Origin: Pseudomonas sp. BCA17
Lineage (GTDB): Bacteria; Pseudomonadota; Gammaproteobacteria; Pseudomonadales; Pseudomonadaceae
Assembly: GCF_004519405.1 (NCBI RefSeq)
Contig: NZ_SGWI01000006.1
Location: 405,649-469,648, forward strand
Direction: 5' to 3'
DNA length: 64,000 bases
In this document: positions 50,610 to 59,194 of the stretch, piece after piece
Position numbering within the stretch: the stretch's first letter is position 1
Layout of the letters: every line of letters begins with the position of its first letter
Position numbers and translations under genes: made by a program
The notes under the pieces: generated by a model
Database searches by the model: none
What the model saw: only the letters and a program-made list of their open reading frames with translations
Told to the model about the DNA's origin: nothing

Positions 50610-51326
50610 TCAGTCTGATTTACACGTCAACCAGGCACTCCAGAACAGGCTGCTGAAAAAACGCGTAGCGTCCCCGAAACCCGCCGCATGCAACAGCTTT
50701 TGAACCGCCGCTTCAGAATGTGGCGGGTCAGCGCCTTGAAGAATTTTCCCAAGCTTGGCTTTCACTTCATCCGGGCTGGCGCCGTGCTGCCGCCAGCGTT
50801 GCCCCCAGGCTGCCAGGAGTAACGGCTGACTGGCATAGGCATATTGATTGCCCGCCACGATCAGCGGAGCCCCCGGTTTCAGACGAGCCCGAATGGATCG
50901 CAGGATGTGTGCCTTGGCCTCATCCCCATCAAGATGATGGAGTACACCGATCAACGTGGCTGCGTCGTAAGACTCATCCGGCGCCAGCGCTTCAACGTGC
51001 CCAAGCACCAGCTCGGTTCTGTCGAGCAGGTCATTGGCGGCTAACTGCTGCTTCGCGGTTTCAAGCATCGATTCGGAAGGGTCAACGGCGGTGAAACGCC
51101 AACCCGGCTCAAGCCTGGCCATGGCGACGATCTCCTGCGCCGTACCGCCCGCGCCGACTGCCAGGACTTTTGCCGAGCCCCCATTGCCCAGGCTTGCCGC
51201 AAGCATGCACGCCGCCAGATCCTGACAGGCGTCATAACCGGCCAGCGCGATACGGCTCTGGCGTGCGTACTCATTGGCACGGGTGTTATCAAACTTTTCA
51301 ACTGAGTTGAGCGGTGATGAGTTCAA
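50610..51326 (-). CDS. class I SAM-dependent methyltransferase
   Basis: The 238-residue protein has the Rossmann methyltransferase motifs: motif I VLAVGAGGTAQEIV at about 54, the acidic end of strand 2 in FTAVDPSESMLETA, and a post-I region AATLIGVLHHLDGD. The C-terminal third has a helical cap. It resembles the ubiE/Tam type and the substrate is unknown. It stands alone, convergent with dedA across a 108-bp gap that contains a small ACTAAA/TTTAGT hairpin (50506-50523). Confidence 0.82.
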   Translation of the reverse strand: MNSSPLNSVEKFDNTRANEYARQSRIALAGYDACQDLAACMLAASLGNGGSAKVLAVGAGGTAQEIVAMARLEPGWRFTAVDPSESMLETAKQQLAANDLLDRTELVLGHVEALAPDESYDAATLIGVLHHLDGDEAKAHILRSIRARLKPGAPLIVAGNQYAYASQPLLLAAWGQRWRQHGASPDEVKAKLGKILQGADPPHSEAAVQKLLHAAGFGDATRFFSSLFWSAWLTCKSD

Positions 51327-51487
51327 GGTGGTTCTCCATGTCCTTGAACCAACTTAGGTCATGTGTGGCGATAATAAAAATTCATTAATTTTATGGATTG
51401 CATTCCTGTAAGGAATAAAACCTGGGTGGGGTTGAACATGGGTCATAGTTGACTAACGATCCGTGGTCGCTCTCTGCGCAGGACGGG

Positions 51488-51507
51488 TATCGACCGAAAG
51501 CGGACAT
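51488..51507 (+). repeat. dispersed intergenic repeat, copy 1
   Basis: TATCGACCGAAAGCGGACAT here agrees at 17 of 20 positions with 59070-59089. Both lie upstream of a lower-GC accessory gene. It is short and non-coding. Confidence 0.6.
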
Positions 51508-51558
51508 AACCGCATTTGTGTAGTATCTGCCCCTGTTCCCACCTGTATGAGGTGCCCG

Positions 51559-52080
51559 ATGTCTAGCCGACACTCTCCATCCACTACAAGAGCTGCCCTA
51601 GACCTGCAAAACGCACGTTCGCTTTTGGGAAAGCGGCTGAGCGTACTGCTGCACGATCAGTACTATTTCAACGACGAGAAAGATCTGGGAGACATAGGTT
51701 CTCTAGAGTGGCGTTTTGGCGAACGAGAAGTTCTATCCATGTATCTCTTGAGTGATGGCGAGAGAGTAGGCGCGGACTTGTTGCCTTCTGATACGCCGGC
51801 TTCCTTCGAGATAGAGCCGAACGTGACCTGCTCTTGGAAGAGGGAAAACCTACTTGCAGATCTATCAGCAACCCACCTCCAAAACACAAAAATTTGCGCA
51901 GTTGAGGGAGTTCTTGACTCTTTCAACGGACAAGAGCCTTGGCTAGCCGGATTCAGAGTTACGTTCGAGACCGGCGACTCATTGATCTACCTTAATCAGG
52001 GCGACGCCGCCGTTGTATTGATTAATGCGCTACCGCCAGTAAGTGTAAGCCTCGAAACCCGCTTCGTTACCTCAATTTAA
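51559..52080 (+). CDS. orphan protein of unknown function
   Basis: The 173-residue product has no signal peptide, membrane helix or motif I recognise. It reads as a compact alpha/beta protein (LLHDQYYFNDEKDLGDIGSL, SWKRENLLADLSATH, GFRVTFETGDSLIYLNQGD). GAGGTG lies just before the ATG at 51559; the frame extends 96 nt upstream through the intergenic repeat, which is why I use the later start. Base composition is more AT-rich than the Hxc and Pdt genes, which hints at transfer. Immunity or stress roles are possible, but nothing supports one. Confidence 0.65.
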   Translation: MSSRHSPSTTRAALDLQNARSLLGKRLSVLLHDQYYFNDEKDLGDIGSLEWRFGEREVLSMYLLSDGERVGADLLPSDTPASFEIEPNVTCSWKRENLLADLSATHLQNTKICAVEGVLDSFNGQEPWLAGFRVTFETGDSLIYLNQGDAAVVLINALPPVSVSLETRFVTSI

Positions 52081-52191
52081 TGACCGCTATGGGTCCAGGC
52101 TGTGTGAAAACGGCTTCGGTGGAACGAGTCGCCGGCTTGTCAAAAAATCCGACGGCTTGTAGGCGCACCCGCGTTTGTGCAAGGATTCCCT

Positions 52192-52299
52192 ATGACTCAA
52201 TTTATTCCAAGCAATCGCCATCATCATCACGGACCTCGTTCAGGGTGCCGCGGTTGCGTACGCTCATGGATTGATCAGAGTTCGAAACATCGATTCTGA
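52192..52299 (+). CDS. histidine-rich leader peptide (attenuator) of the mini-HisS gene
   Basis: AAGGA lies 7 nt before an ATG that opens a 35-codon frame: MTQFIPSNRHHHHGPRSG, then CRGCVRSWIDQSSKHRF and TGA at 52297-52299. Four histidine codons in a row (three CAT, one CAC) at codons 10-13 are what a his-type attenuator uses to sense charged histidyl-tRNA. A small hairpin region follows (52271-52305, TCAGA and TCTGA arms), and an intrinsic terminator lies 19 nt past the stop, in front of a histidyl-tRNA-synthetase-like gene. The arrangement copies the enteric his leader, although the peptide is unrelated except for the His run. Confidence 0.75.
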   Translation: MTQFIPSNRHHHHGPRSGCRGCVRSWIDQSSKHRF

Positions 52300-52317
52300 C
52301 CACTCAATGAACCAAAC

Positions 52318-52341
52318 CAAGGCGCCAATGGCGCCTTTTTT
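52318..52341 (+). terminator. attenuator terminator before the mini-HisS gene
   Basis: AAGGCGCC-AAT-GGCGCCTT (52319-52337) followed by TTTTATT makes a strong intrinsic terminator on the + strand. It lies between the His-rich leader and the mini-HisS start at 52375. Confidence 0.9.
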
Positions 52342-52374
52342 ATTGCCCGTAAATTGGAGATTGTGAACAGGACC

Positions 52375-53011
52375 ATGCTTCGTGGAACTCGAATAGTGAC
52401 TGGAAAAGAAGCTGCAATCATGCGTGAGATAGAAGGCCGTTTTCGGAGCTATCTTCATTGATGCCGGAGCTGAAGAGGCCATAGTTCCTGCGCTGTGGGG
52501 CCAGGACACTTTCATTGAGAAAGCCGGCGCAAGTGAAATTATCGGACAAATGTGGGCCTTCAATGACAAGGCCGGACGCTCTTGTTGCCTCATCCCGGAA
52601 GCAACCGCGCTCTTTCAGGAGCGCAACGATGTGCTTCTCGGATCACGACAAGAAGCGATGTTTTTCTATATAGCGCGATGTTACCGGTATGAACGACCCC
52701 AAGCCGGTCGTTATCGCGAATTCACTCAACTGGGACTTGAAATTCTCAGCCCCAAACCCGCGCAGGCTTTGGAGCGCAGCCAGACAATTTGCACTGGTTT
52801 TCTTGATACGCTGGGTCTGGAGTATGAACTCAATCTCGCAGTGAAACGTGGACTGAGTTATTACCTCGAGGGCAATGGGTTCGAGGTGCGTTGTCCCGGA
52901 TTGGGTGCACAACAACAAGTCGTAGGTGGCGGTGCCTATCGAGAGGGCGCTGGGTTCGGCATCGGACTTGAACGGTTGGTGCTGGCCTCAGGAATCACTC
53001 AGAGCCTGTGA
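52375..53011 (+). pseudogene. short histidyl-tRNA-synthetase-like (HisS/HisZ-type) gene, frameshifted
   Basis: An AGGA site precedes the ATG at 52375 (MLRGTRIVTGKEAAIMREIE). This frame stops at a TGA at 52462-52464, but from 52445 the next frame continues the same protein (GAIFIDAGAEEAIVPALWG) to the TGA at 53011. The likely cause is one extra base near 52444-52447. Intact, it would be about 211 residues, a compact class II synthetase core: motif 2 ARCYRYERPQAGRYREFTQL, a HisA-like RGLSYYLEG, and motif 3 GFGIGLERL. It lacks the HisS insertion and anticodon-binding domains. It could be a regulatory or histidine-using enzyme rather than a true synthetase. A sequencing error or a real mutation cannot be told apart here. 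Confidence 0.8.
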
Positions 53012-53017
53012 TCTTTA

Positions 53018-53043
53018 AGGCGCCTCCAACAGGAGGCGCTTTC
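53018..53043 (+). terminator. terminator after the mini-HisS gene
   Basis: GCGCCTCC (53020-53027) pairs with GGAGGCGC (53032-53039) around AACA, followed by TTTC. It begins a few bases past the stop codon at 53011. Confidence 0.75.
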
Positions 53044-53152
53044 AATCCAGCGGCCTAAATGATCTCGGATTGTCTGGACTGCTATCGCTCATAGCGTGCG
53101 CCCGATGCATCTGCGATCAACTAAAGGACTCTCACCGAATAAGGGACGATGA

Positions 53153-53599
53153 ATGAAATTAATCGAAATTCGGCAGATTACGCACCTGCCGGAGGAAGTT
53201 CTTGCTTTGGAGAAAGAGGCAGTGGCAGAAGGTTTCAGGTTTCTTACGCGCCTGGTTACTGAGTGGCACTCTGGAACGAATCGCTTCAGCGCGCCCGGTG
53301 AATGCCTCATGGCAGCGTATTCGAACCAGCAAGTGATAGGAATCGGAGGGCTGTCAGTTGATCCCTATAATAAGCGCGATACCGCAAGGCTACGACGAGT
53401 GTACGTGGCACCTGCGGCAAGAAATCAACACGTCGGCCAAGCGCTGGTAAAAGCGTTGGTTGCACATGCTGCTCTTCACTTTCAGAAGGTGCGTCTTTCC
53501 ACCGATACGTCTGGAGGTGACGCGTTTTACCTGCGCTGCGGCTTCATGAGAACAGAAGATGCCCATGCCACCCACATCATGGAGCTGGTCAAGGCCTGA
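53153..53599 (+). CDS. GNAT-family N-acetyltransferase
   Basis: The 148-residue protein has the acetyl-CoA-binding motif A RVYVAPAARNQHVGQALVKA at about 82-101 and the conserved late TSGGDAFYLRCGFMR strand-loop at about 122-136. It should acetylate a small amine or protein. An AAGGGA site lies about 6 nt before the ATG. It is a single gene between the HisS remnant and the convergent alcohol dehydrogenase. Confidence 0.85.
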   Translation: MKLIEIRQITHLPEEVLALEKEAVAEGFRFLTRLVTEWHSGTNRFSAPGECLMAAYSNQQVIGIGGLSVDPYNKRDTARLRRVYVAPAARNQHVGQALVKALVAHAALHFQKVRLSTDTSGGDAFYLRCGFMRTEDAHATHIMELVKA

Positions 53600-53692
53600 T
53601 CAGGCAGCGTTCGGCCGACAGTCGCCGCTCATGACAGATTGCTTCCGGCCAAGCAAGTGAGCCAATTCAACCCTCTGTGAGCAAAACCAAAA

Positions 53693-53721
53693 CACCCCGT
53701 ACTTTAACCAAAGGCGGGGCG
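53693..53721 (-). terminator. terminator after the iron-dependent alcohol dehydrogenase
   Basis: On the - strand CGCCCCG (53721-53715) pairs with CGGGGTG (53699-53693), with one wobble pair, followed by TTTTGGTTTTG. It lies 27 nt past the stop codon. Confidence 0.65.
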
Positions 53722-53747
53722 TTCTCTCCAATATCACTTCACATCAA

Positions 53748-54896
53748 TCACATCGCCGTATGAAAAATCTGCTCGATCTCATCCTGATTGGCAGGACGCG
53801 GATTGGTGAAGCCGCAGGCATCTTTCATGGCATTGGCTGCCAGGGTCGGAATATCGTTAGCCTTCACACCCAGTTCGATGAGTCCGCTCGGAATCCCCAC
53901 GTCCGCAGACAGCTTGCGGATGGCCGCGATAGCCGCACCAGCGCCTCTCTCCGCATCCAGATGCTGAGTATCAACCCCCATTGCATGGGCAATATCTTTG
54001 AACCGGGCCGGGGATACGCTGGCGTTGAAGCTCGACACGTGAGGCAGCAGAATAGCATTGCACACACCGTGAGGCAGGTCGTAGAACCCTCCCAGCTGGT
54101 GCGCCATGGCGTGTACATAACCGAGTGAAGCATTGTTGAAGGCCATGCCGGCAAGGAATTGCGCGTAGGCCATGTTTTCACGGGCGGTCATGTTGTCACC
54201 CTGGGCAACAGCAGTGCGCAAGTTGGCCGAGATCAATTCGATGGCTTTGAGTGCGCAGGCATCGGTGATCGGCGTGGCCGCCGTCGAGACGTAGGCTTCG
54301 ACCGCGTGGGTCAGTGCGTCCATGCCGGTCGCGGCGGTCAGGCCTTTGGGCATGGCGGCCATCAGCGAAGGGTCGTTGACGGACAACAGAGGGGTGACGT
54401 TGCGGTCGACGATGGCCATTTTCACATGCCGGACTTCGTCAGTGATGATGCAGAAACGGGTCATTTCACTCGCCGTGCCGGCAGTGGTGTTGATCGCGAT
54501 CAGCGGCATTTGTGGCTTAGCGGATTGATCCACGCCTTCGTAATCACTGATGTGCCCTCCGTTGGCGGCGCAAAGGGCAATGCCCTTGGCACAGTCATGG
54601 GGTGAACCACCGCCCAAGGAGATAATGAAATCACAGTTGCTGCGGCCGAGCAGTTCAAGGCCCTTCTCCACGTTGCTGACGGTCGGATTCGGTTTGGCGC
54701 CATCAAACAGGGTGGAGTCGATGTCTTGCTGAGCCAAAAGGCTGGCGACCGTTGCAGCCACGCCGGCCTTGGCCAGGCCGGCATCGGTGACGATCAGTGC
54801 TTTGCGGAACCCGTACTTGCGGATTGCGAGCATCGCTTCGTCGAGACTGCCAATGCCCATCATGTTCACGGATGGTATGAAGAAGGTGCTACTCAT
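53748..54896 (-). CDS. iron-containing (group III) alcohol dehydrogenase
   Basis: The 382-residue enzyme oxidises alcohols or reduces aldehydes with NAD(H). The nucleotide-binding segment ISLGGGSPHDCAKGIALCAA lies near 93-112, the TAGTASEMTRF loop near 138-148, and the metal histidines are in GYVHAMAHQLGGFYDLPHGV near 259-278. It resembles the YiaY/AdhB branch. It has a long upstream region and no operon partner, so it is probably controlled on its own. Confidence 0.9.
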   Translation of the reverse strand: MSSTFFIPSVNMMGIGSLDEAMLAIRKYGFRKALIVTDAGLAKAGVAATVASLLAQQDIDSTLFDGAKPNPTVSNVEKGLELLGRSNCDFIISLGGGSPHDCAKGIALCAANGGHISDYEGVDQSAKPQMPLIAINTTAGTASEMTRFCIITDEVRHVKMAIVDRNVTPLLSVNDPSLMAAMPKGLTAATGMDALTHAVEAYVSTAATPITDACALKAIELISANLRTAVAQGDNMTARENMAYAQFLAGMAFNNASLGYVHAMAHQLGGFYDLPHGVCNAILLPHVSSFNASVSPARFKDIAHAMGVDTQHLDAERGAGAAIAAIRKLSADVGIPSGLIELGVKANDIPTLAANAMKDACGFTNPRPANQDEIEQIFHTAM

Positions 54897-55686
54897 GATA
54901 ATTCCTCTTTTTATTATGGAGACACCGGAGCTAGTGAGGTACTCATCTCGCAGGTGTTGCGGCGCCTGTGGTTGTCATCGTTGACGATCACGAAGCTGAG
55001 CCTAAACCTGTGGCGACAGACCGAAATGCTCCTTTAGCTGACATACGCACCTCCTTTAGTACTGGAACAGGGCTTCAGCCATTCCATAGCAGCGGCAGAA
55101 AATCTGACTCGCGCAGACTCAAACCCGCACGGAGAGCGGACAACGAGTAACCTGTGGCGAGGGAGCTTGCTCCCGTTGGACTGCGTAGCAGGCCCAGTCT
55201 TTTCAAGCCCAAAGCTGGGGCCGCTTCGCGACCCAGCGGGAGCAAGCTCCCTCGCCACAGTGACTATGCTCCTCCTTAACTGACTGGCATTTGGCCTAGC
55301 CCCGTTTTTTGGTGTGGCGTCTTTTGCAGGGCTGATGACAAATGATCATCTATAAATCTATGTCCTTAAAGCCGAGGGACAGGTCGTTGCATTTGCGCCG
55401 CACTGGGCTGACGGCATCTCATGTCAAGGCGCTGTATCACTTAGCGAATGGTTGAAATATGTCGGTGTAGGAGCGTTTGCTATGGGCCGATGCCGACCTT
55501 CAGCTCGCGCCACTCGCAAAAGTTGTCCATAGGCAAACCGTTGAAAACCGATAATGCAATTTCGCCTGTCACAAAAATTTTGCTCAACTACGCTGTGTTC
55601 AGCTGAATCCGTTTTGCCCCATGGATGGCCTCAATATGCACCTTGATAGGCCGATAGGATTGGTATAACTCAAGAGGCGGTTTCCC
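54897..55686. other. long intergenic region between the alcohol dehydrogenase and BdlA-like genes
   Basis: This 790-bp gap holds a REP-type palindrome at 55152-55260. The divergent promoters for the dehydrogenase (54897-55150) and the chemoreceptor (55263-55686) should lie on its two sides. I see no small gene with both a ribosome binding site and plausible protein, and no RNA gene that I can name. Confidence 0.6.
55152..55260. repeat. REP-type palindrome with perfect 24-bp arms
   Basis: CTGTGGCGAGGGAGCTTGCT... at 55152-55175 is exactly complementary to 55237-55260. The core GGGAGCAAGCTCCCTCGCC is a very common intergenic element in fluorescent Pseudomonas. The arms enclose 61 bp. Confidence 0.9.
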
Positions 55687-57000
55687 ATGTTCAACAACAA
55701 ATTCAAGAAGCAGCTTGAATCCCAGGAAAGCGAGCTGTCGGAACTGCGCCAACTGCGCGATGGCCTGAACCGTGAAATGCTGACGCTAAGTATCGATTCC
55801 ACCTTTAAAATTACGGCATGCAACGACAACTTTGCCAATGCGTTGGGCTATACCCCGGACCGGCTTGTAGGTCGCCCCATGGCCGAGATTGTGCCGCAGT
55901 ACGTTTCCAAACTGCCGTGCTTTCAGAATTTTCGAGCTGCAGTGGCCGCAGGTAAGTCCATCACCGACGAGTACCGATACCTTCATGCAGACGGTTCGTT
56001 AGTGTGGATTCATGCACATTGGCAACCCATCACGGATACGAGCGGCCAGTTGAGTCACATCACTTGCTACGCTACGAACATCACCTCCCGCTTGGAGAAA
56101 GCATCGGAAAACGCGTCCTTCATTGAGGCATTACTTCGCTCTACCGCGGTGATCGAGTTCGATCTATCAGGGCATGTGCTGAAGGCAAATGATCGGTTTT
56201 TACAAGCGATGGGCTACACCCTGGCACAAGCCAAAGGCAGCCATCACCGTATTTTCTGTAAACCAGAGGAAACGTCGTCCCAGGGGTACAAGGATTTCTG
56301 GGCAACGTTGAACAGGGGTGAATTTGTTGCCGGCCGCTTTGAACGTATCGACAGTCACGGCCAAACCGTTTGGCTGGAAGCAACCTACAACCCGGTTTAC
56401 GACACCGAAGGAAACCTCTGCAAAGTGGTGAAATTTGCGACGGTGGTGACCGATCAGGTCGCCCGTGAAAACGAAGTCAGTGGAGCGGCCCAAACTGCAT
56501 TTGAAATATCTCAGCAGACGGATGTCAGCGCTCAACGAGGCGCCGTCGTCGTCAACGACACCATGCATACCATGCGTAAAATCGCCGTTGATATGCAGGC
56601 TGCCTCTGGAGGAGTCGAAGCGCTTGGCAAACAGTCACTGTTGATCAGCTCAATTATTCAGACGATCAGCAGTATTGCCCAGCAAACCAATCTTCTGGCT
56701 TTAAATGCTGCGATTGAAGCGGCTCGCGCAGGCGAGCAAGGGCGAGGCTTTGCGGTGGTGGCTGATGAAGTTCGACAACTGGCCGGACGCACCAGCACGG
56801 CGACTGAAGAGATCGCTTCGGTTGTGTTGCAAAACCAGAAGCTGGTGGATGAGACCGTCGCTGAGATGGCAAACAGCAAGAACCAAGCTGAACAAGGTCT
56901 TGAACTTGCCACACAGGCAGGCCAGGTCATTGTTGAGATTCAGGACGGCGCCAAGCAAGTGGTCGACGCAGTGGGCCGGTTTGCGAATCAGCTGGCTTAG
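55687..57000 (+). CDS. soluble PAS-PAS chemoreceptor (BdlA-like)
   Basis: The 437-residue protein has no membrane segment. A short N-terminal coiled coil (1-30) leads into PAS domain 1 (about 33-145, ACNDNFANALGYTPDRLVGR), PAS domain 2 (about 150-265, KANDRFLQAMGYTLAQAKGS) and a shortened MCP signalling domain with the hairpin tip IAQQTNLLALNAAIEAARAG and GRGFAVVADEVRQLAGRTS. It matches the design of BdlA, which controls biofilm dispersal in P. aeruginosa. PAS proteins of this kind sense oxygen or redox, but the bound cofactor is not visible. GAGG lies about 14 nt upstream of the ATG. Confidence 0.87.
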   Translation: MFNNKFKKQLESQESELSELRQLRDGLNREMLTLSIDSTFKITACNDNFANALGYTPDRLVGRPMAEIVPQYVSKLPCFQNFRAAVAAGKSITDEYRYLHADGSLVWIHAHWQPITDTSGQLSHITCYATNITSRLEKASENASFIEALLRSTAVIEFDLSGHVLKANDRFLQAMGYTLAQAKGSHHRIFCKPEETSSQGYKDFWATLNRGEFVAGRFERIDSHGQTVWLEATYNPVYDTEGNLCKVVKFATVVTDQVARENEVSGAAQTAFEISQQTDVSAQRGAVVVNDTMHTMRKIAVDMQAASGGVEALGKQSLLISSIIQTISSIAQQTNLLALNAAIEAARAGEQGRGFAVVADEVRQLAGRTSTATEEIASVVLQNQKLVDETVAEMANSKNQAEQGLELATQAGQVIVEIQDGAKQVVDAVGRFANQLA

Positions 57001-57069
57001 CGAGCGAGGTGGTCCGAAGCCGACCTCGCTCAGGCTGGCACGGCCCCTGGCCCACCAAGCCGGATCACC

Positions 57070-57669
57070 TCAGTCGAACTTGACCAGGTCCTTGAAAATC
57101 AGCTGCCCCCAGCTATTTCCACGTGCCTGCACGAGCAACCCACCCTCCGATAGGCCGCCAAGCTTGATCGGCGAGAAACCGAGGTTTTCCGCAAGCGCAG
57201 CGACTTCCACCAAGGCCTGGTCATCGTCGCCCGCCAGGAAAACGACTCGCCTGCCCCCCTGTATGGCCGGGTCCTGACCAAGAACGCCGGCAGCCAAATG
57301 GTTGAAGCCCTTGACCAGTCTTGCTCCCGTGAAGGCTTGAGCGATGACGCTGGAAGAAGGCAGCCCTTGCAGTTCCTCTGGCGGCACGCCATAGGCATTG
57401 GTCACATCGATGAGGGTCTTGCCGTTCCAGCTCGGCAGCGCCTTCGCGACATCCCCGTGGGACTCGAAACGCACGGCCAGAAAAACCACGTCCGCCTTGA
57501 GGGCGTGCGCCAATGTGGCAGGCATGATCCCGGGGCCGATAGCGGCCGCATCGGAGGCAAAGCTCTCAGGATCGCGGGTGGTTGCAACGCAGACTTGAAT
57601 GCCGCTGCGGGCGAACGCTTTAGCCAGGGCCTTGCCCAGATTGCCGAAGCCGATAATTGCATAGCTCAT
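57070..57669 (-). CDS. NADPH-binding oxidoreductase of the F420-dependent NADP reductase type
   Basis: The 199-residue protein starts with the dinucleotide fold YAIIGFGNLGKALAKAFARS and keeps the family segments AHALKADVVFLAVRFESH and ARLVKGFNHLAAGVLGQDP. Pseudomonas does not make F420, so it probably uses NADP(H) with another partner. I start at the ATG at 57669 with GAGGAC upstream. It is 69 nt downstream of the SDR gene and likely co-transcribed with it. Confidence 0.83.
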   Translation of the reverse strand: MSYAIIGFGNLGKALAKAFARSGIQVCVATTRDPESFASDAAAIGPGIMPATLAHALKADVVFLAVRFESHGDVAKALPSWNGKTLIDVTNAYGVPPEELQGLPSSSVIAQAFTGARLVKGFNHLAAGVLGQDPAIQGGRRVVFLAGDDDQALVEVAALAENLGFSPIKLGGLSEGGLLVQARGNSWGQLIFKDLVKFD

Positions 57670-57738
57670 ACAGTGTCCTCGATTACCACGCCCAACGGGC
57701 TCCCCATTTCGGTGGAGCAAGCAGCCGGGCGCAGCGAG

Positions 57739-58473
57739 TCAGATTTGCGCCAAGCCGCCGTCGACGGCGACCTCACTGGCGGTCATGAAGCTGCTGTCCT
57801 GCGACGCAAGAAACGCCGCGGCGGCGCCGATTTCAGCCGGATCGGCCATGCGCTGGAGCGGATTCATCGCGGCGAAGACCTTCATGCCTTCTTCGCCCAG
57901 CGCTTCCTTGGCGAGTTCGGTCGCAGTCGGTCCGGGCGACAGCACATTTACCCGGATGCCCGTGCCTTTCAGGTCCTCCGCCCAGGTCCGCGCGAGGTTG
58001 CGCACAGCCGCTTTGCTCGCGCTGTAGACGCTGAATGCCGGCGCCCCCGTAGTGCCGGCGCTCGACCCGGTCAGGATGATCGAGCCCCCCTGCCCCATCA
58101 GCGGCAACGCCTTCTGGACCGTAAAGATCAAGCCCTTCACGTTGGTGTCGAAGGTGTCGTCAATGTGCTCAGGGGTGAGCTTGCCGAGTGCAAGCGGGCT
58201 GCCCGCTCCGGCGTTGGCGAAGACGATATCGAGCGTCCCGCGCTCGGCCTTCACCGCTGCGTAGAGCCGGTCGAGGTCGGCCAGGTCGGAGACCGAGCCC
58301 TTCACCGCGCGGGCATTCGGGCCGAGGTCGGCCACAGCGGCGTCGAGCGCTTCCTGTCGGCGGCCGAAAATGTAGACAAAGGCGCCCTCCTCGATGAAGC
58401 GCTTTGCCGCCGCGCGGCCGATCCCGGTAGCGCCGCCGGTGATCACGGCGGTCTTTCCATTCAGTCTGGTCAT
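57739..58473 (-). CDS. short-chain dehydrogenase/reductase (SDR)
   Basis: The 244-residue enzyme has the NAD(P) motif AVITGGATGIGRAAA, the FANAGAGS strand, the catalytic serine in ILTGSSAGTTG, and the YSASKAA catalytic Tyr and Lys. The sequence ends with the common SDR C-terminal DGGLAQI. I prefer the ATG at 58473, with AAGGA 9 nt upstream, over an ATG at 58482 with no spacing. It is divergent from the HxlR regulator. Confidence 0.9.
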   Translation of the reverse strand: MTRLNGKTAVITGGATGIGRAAAKRFIEEGAFVYIFGRRQEALDAAVADLGPNARAVKGSVSDLADLDRLYAAVKAERGTLDIVFANAGAGSPLALGKLTPEHIDDTFDTNVKGLIFTVQKALPLMGQGGSIILTGSSAGTTGAPAFSVYSASKAAVRNLARTWAEDLKGTGIRVNVLSPGPTATELAKEALGEEGMKVFAAMNPLQRMADPAEIGAAAAFLASQDSSFMTASEVAVDGGLAQI

Positions 58474-58560
58474 GTCGTGCATCCTTCGTTGGCGATGTAC
58501 CCATACAGGCAACTGCCTGCTTGAGACCAAGGATGCGGGCCTGATAACCTAAGGACAAGT

Positions 58561-58950
58561 ATGCACCTTTTGGTAAGTATCAAAAAAATGACGAAGACCT
58601 CTGAAATCTGTGACACCGGTTGCGGGCTCAACGCCACGCTGCGCATCATCTCGGGCAAGTGGAAACCGCTGGTCTTGTTTTTCCTGCGCGACGGCCCGAA
58701 GCGCTACGGCGAGCTGAAGCGCCTGATCCCCGGCGTCAGCGACAAAGTGCTGATCCAGCAGTTGAAGGACTTGGAAGCAGATCGCGTACTGGCACGAACC
58801 GACTACAAGGAAGTGCCGCCACGTGTGGACTACGCGCTCACCCCGTTGGGTGGCAGCCTGGCTACTGCGATTGTGCCGCTTTGCACGTGGGGGACCGAGA
58901 ATGCGGCGGAGATGGCGTGTATTTTTGCCGAGCGTGATGCGGTGGGTTAG
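58561..58950 (+). CDS. HxlR-family transcriptional regulator
   Basis: The 129-residue product has the HxlR winged helix (IISGKWKPLVLFFLRDGPKR, LIPGVSDKVLIQQLKDLEAD, EVPPRVDYALTPLGGSLATA). Two N-terminal cysteines (ICDTGCGL) are of the kind that sense electrophiles or oxidants in this family. It lies divergent from the SDR gene with 87 bp between starts, so it probably represses the SDR-NADP reductase pair. An ATG at 58588 is an alternative start. Confidence 0.88.
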   Translation: MHLLVSIKKMTKTSEICDTGCGLNATLRIISGKWKPLVLFFLRDGPKRYGELKRLIPGVSDKVLIQQLKDLEADRVLARTDYKEVPPRVDYALTPLGGSLATAIVPLCTWGTENAAEMACIFAERDAVG

Positions 58951-59050
58951 TTGGGGGTATAAAGATGTGTGGCATGGGGGATGTGGATTAGGTTGGTCGG
59001 TTCTGGTTGGGGGTAGCTGCTTATGGTTGAGCGTTTTTGGGCCGATAACT

Positions 59051-59089
59051 GACTATCGCCAAGGGCAGTTATCGGCCAGAAGCGGACAT
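59051..59089 (+). repeat. dispersed intergenic repeat, copy 2 (left edge of the defence island)
   Basis: GGCAGTTATCGGCC at 59064-59077 agrees at 12 of 14 positions with GGCAGCTATTGGCC at 63981-63994 in the same orientation, and TATCGGCCAGAAGCGGACAT at 59070-59089 matches 51488-51507 at 17 of 20. It lies about 105 bp before the DUF4365 gene. Confidence 0.6.
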
Positions 59090-59194
59090 CCGGAAGCGTC
59101 TGAAAAAAACAAAGCCGATCTAATCTGTATCCGCTAAAGTCTGCCAGATAAGGAAAGCTCTCCCCAGGGGCACGAATGATAGAGTTGATCTCGT

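Noticed and set aside
54968..55150. 60-codon frame upstream of the alcohol dehydrogenase
   Set aside because: No ribosome binding site, no domain, and it ends at the REP palindrome.
58951..59194. Small gene between HxlR and DUF4365
   Set aside because: The frame at 58823-59137 is a shadow of the regulator's end and of the repeat; nothing convincing remains.
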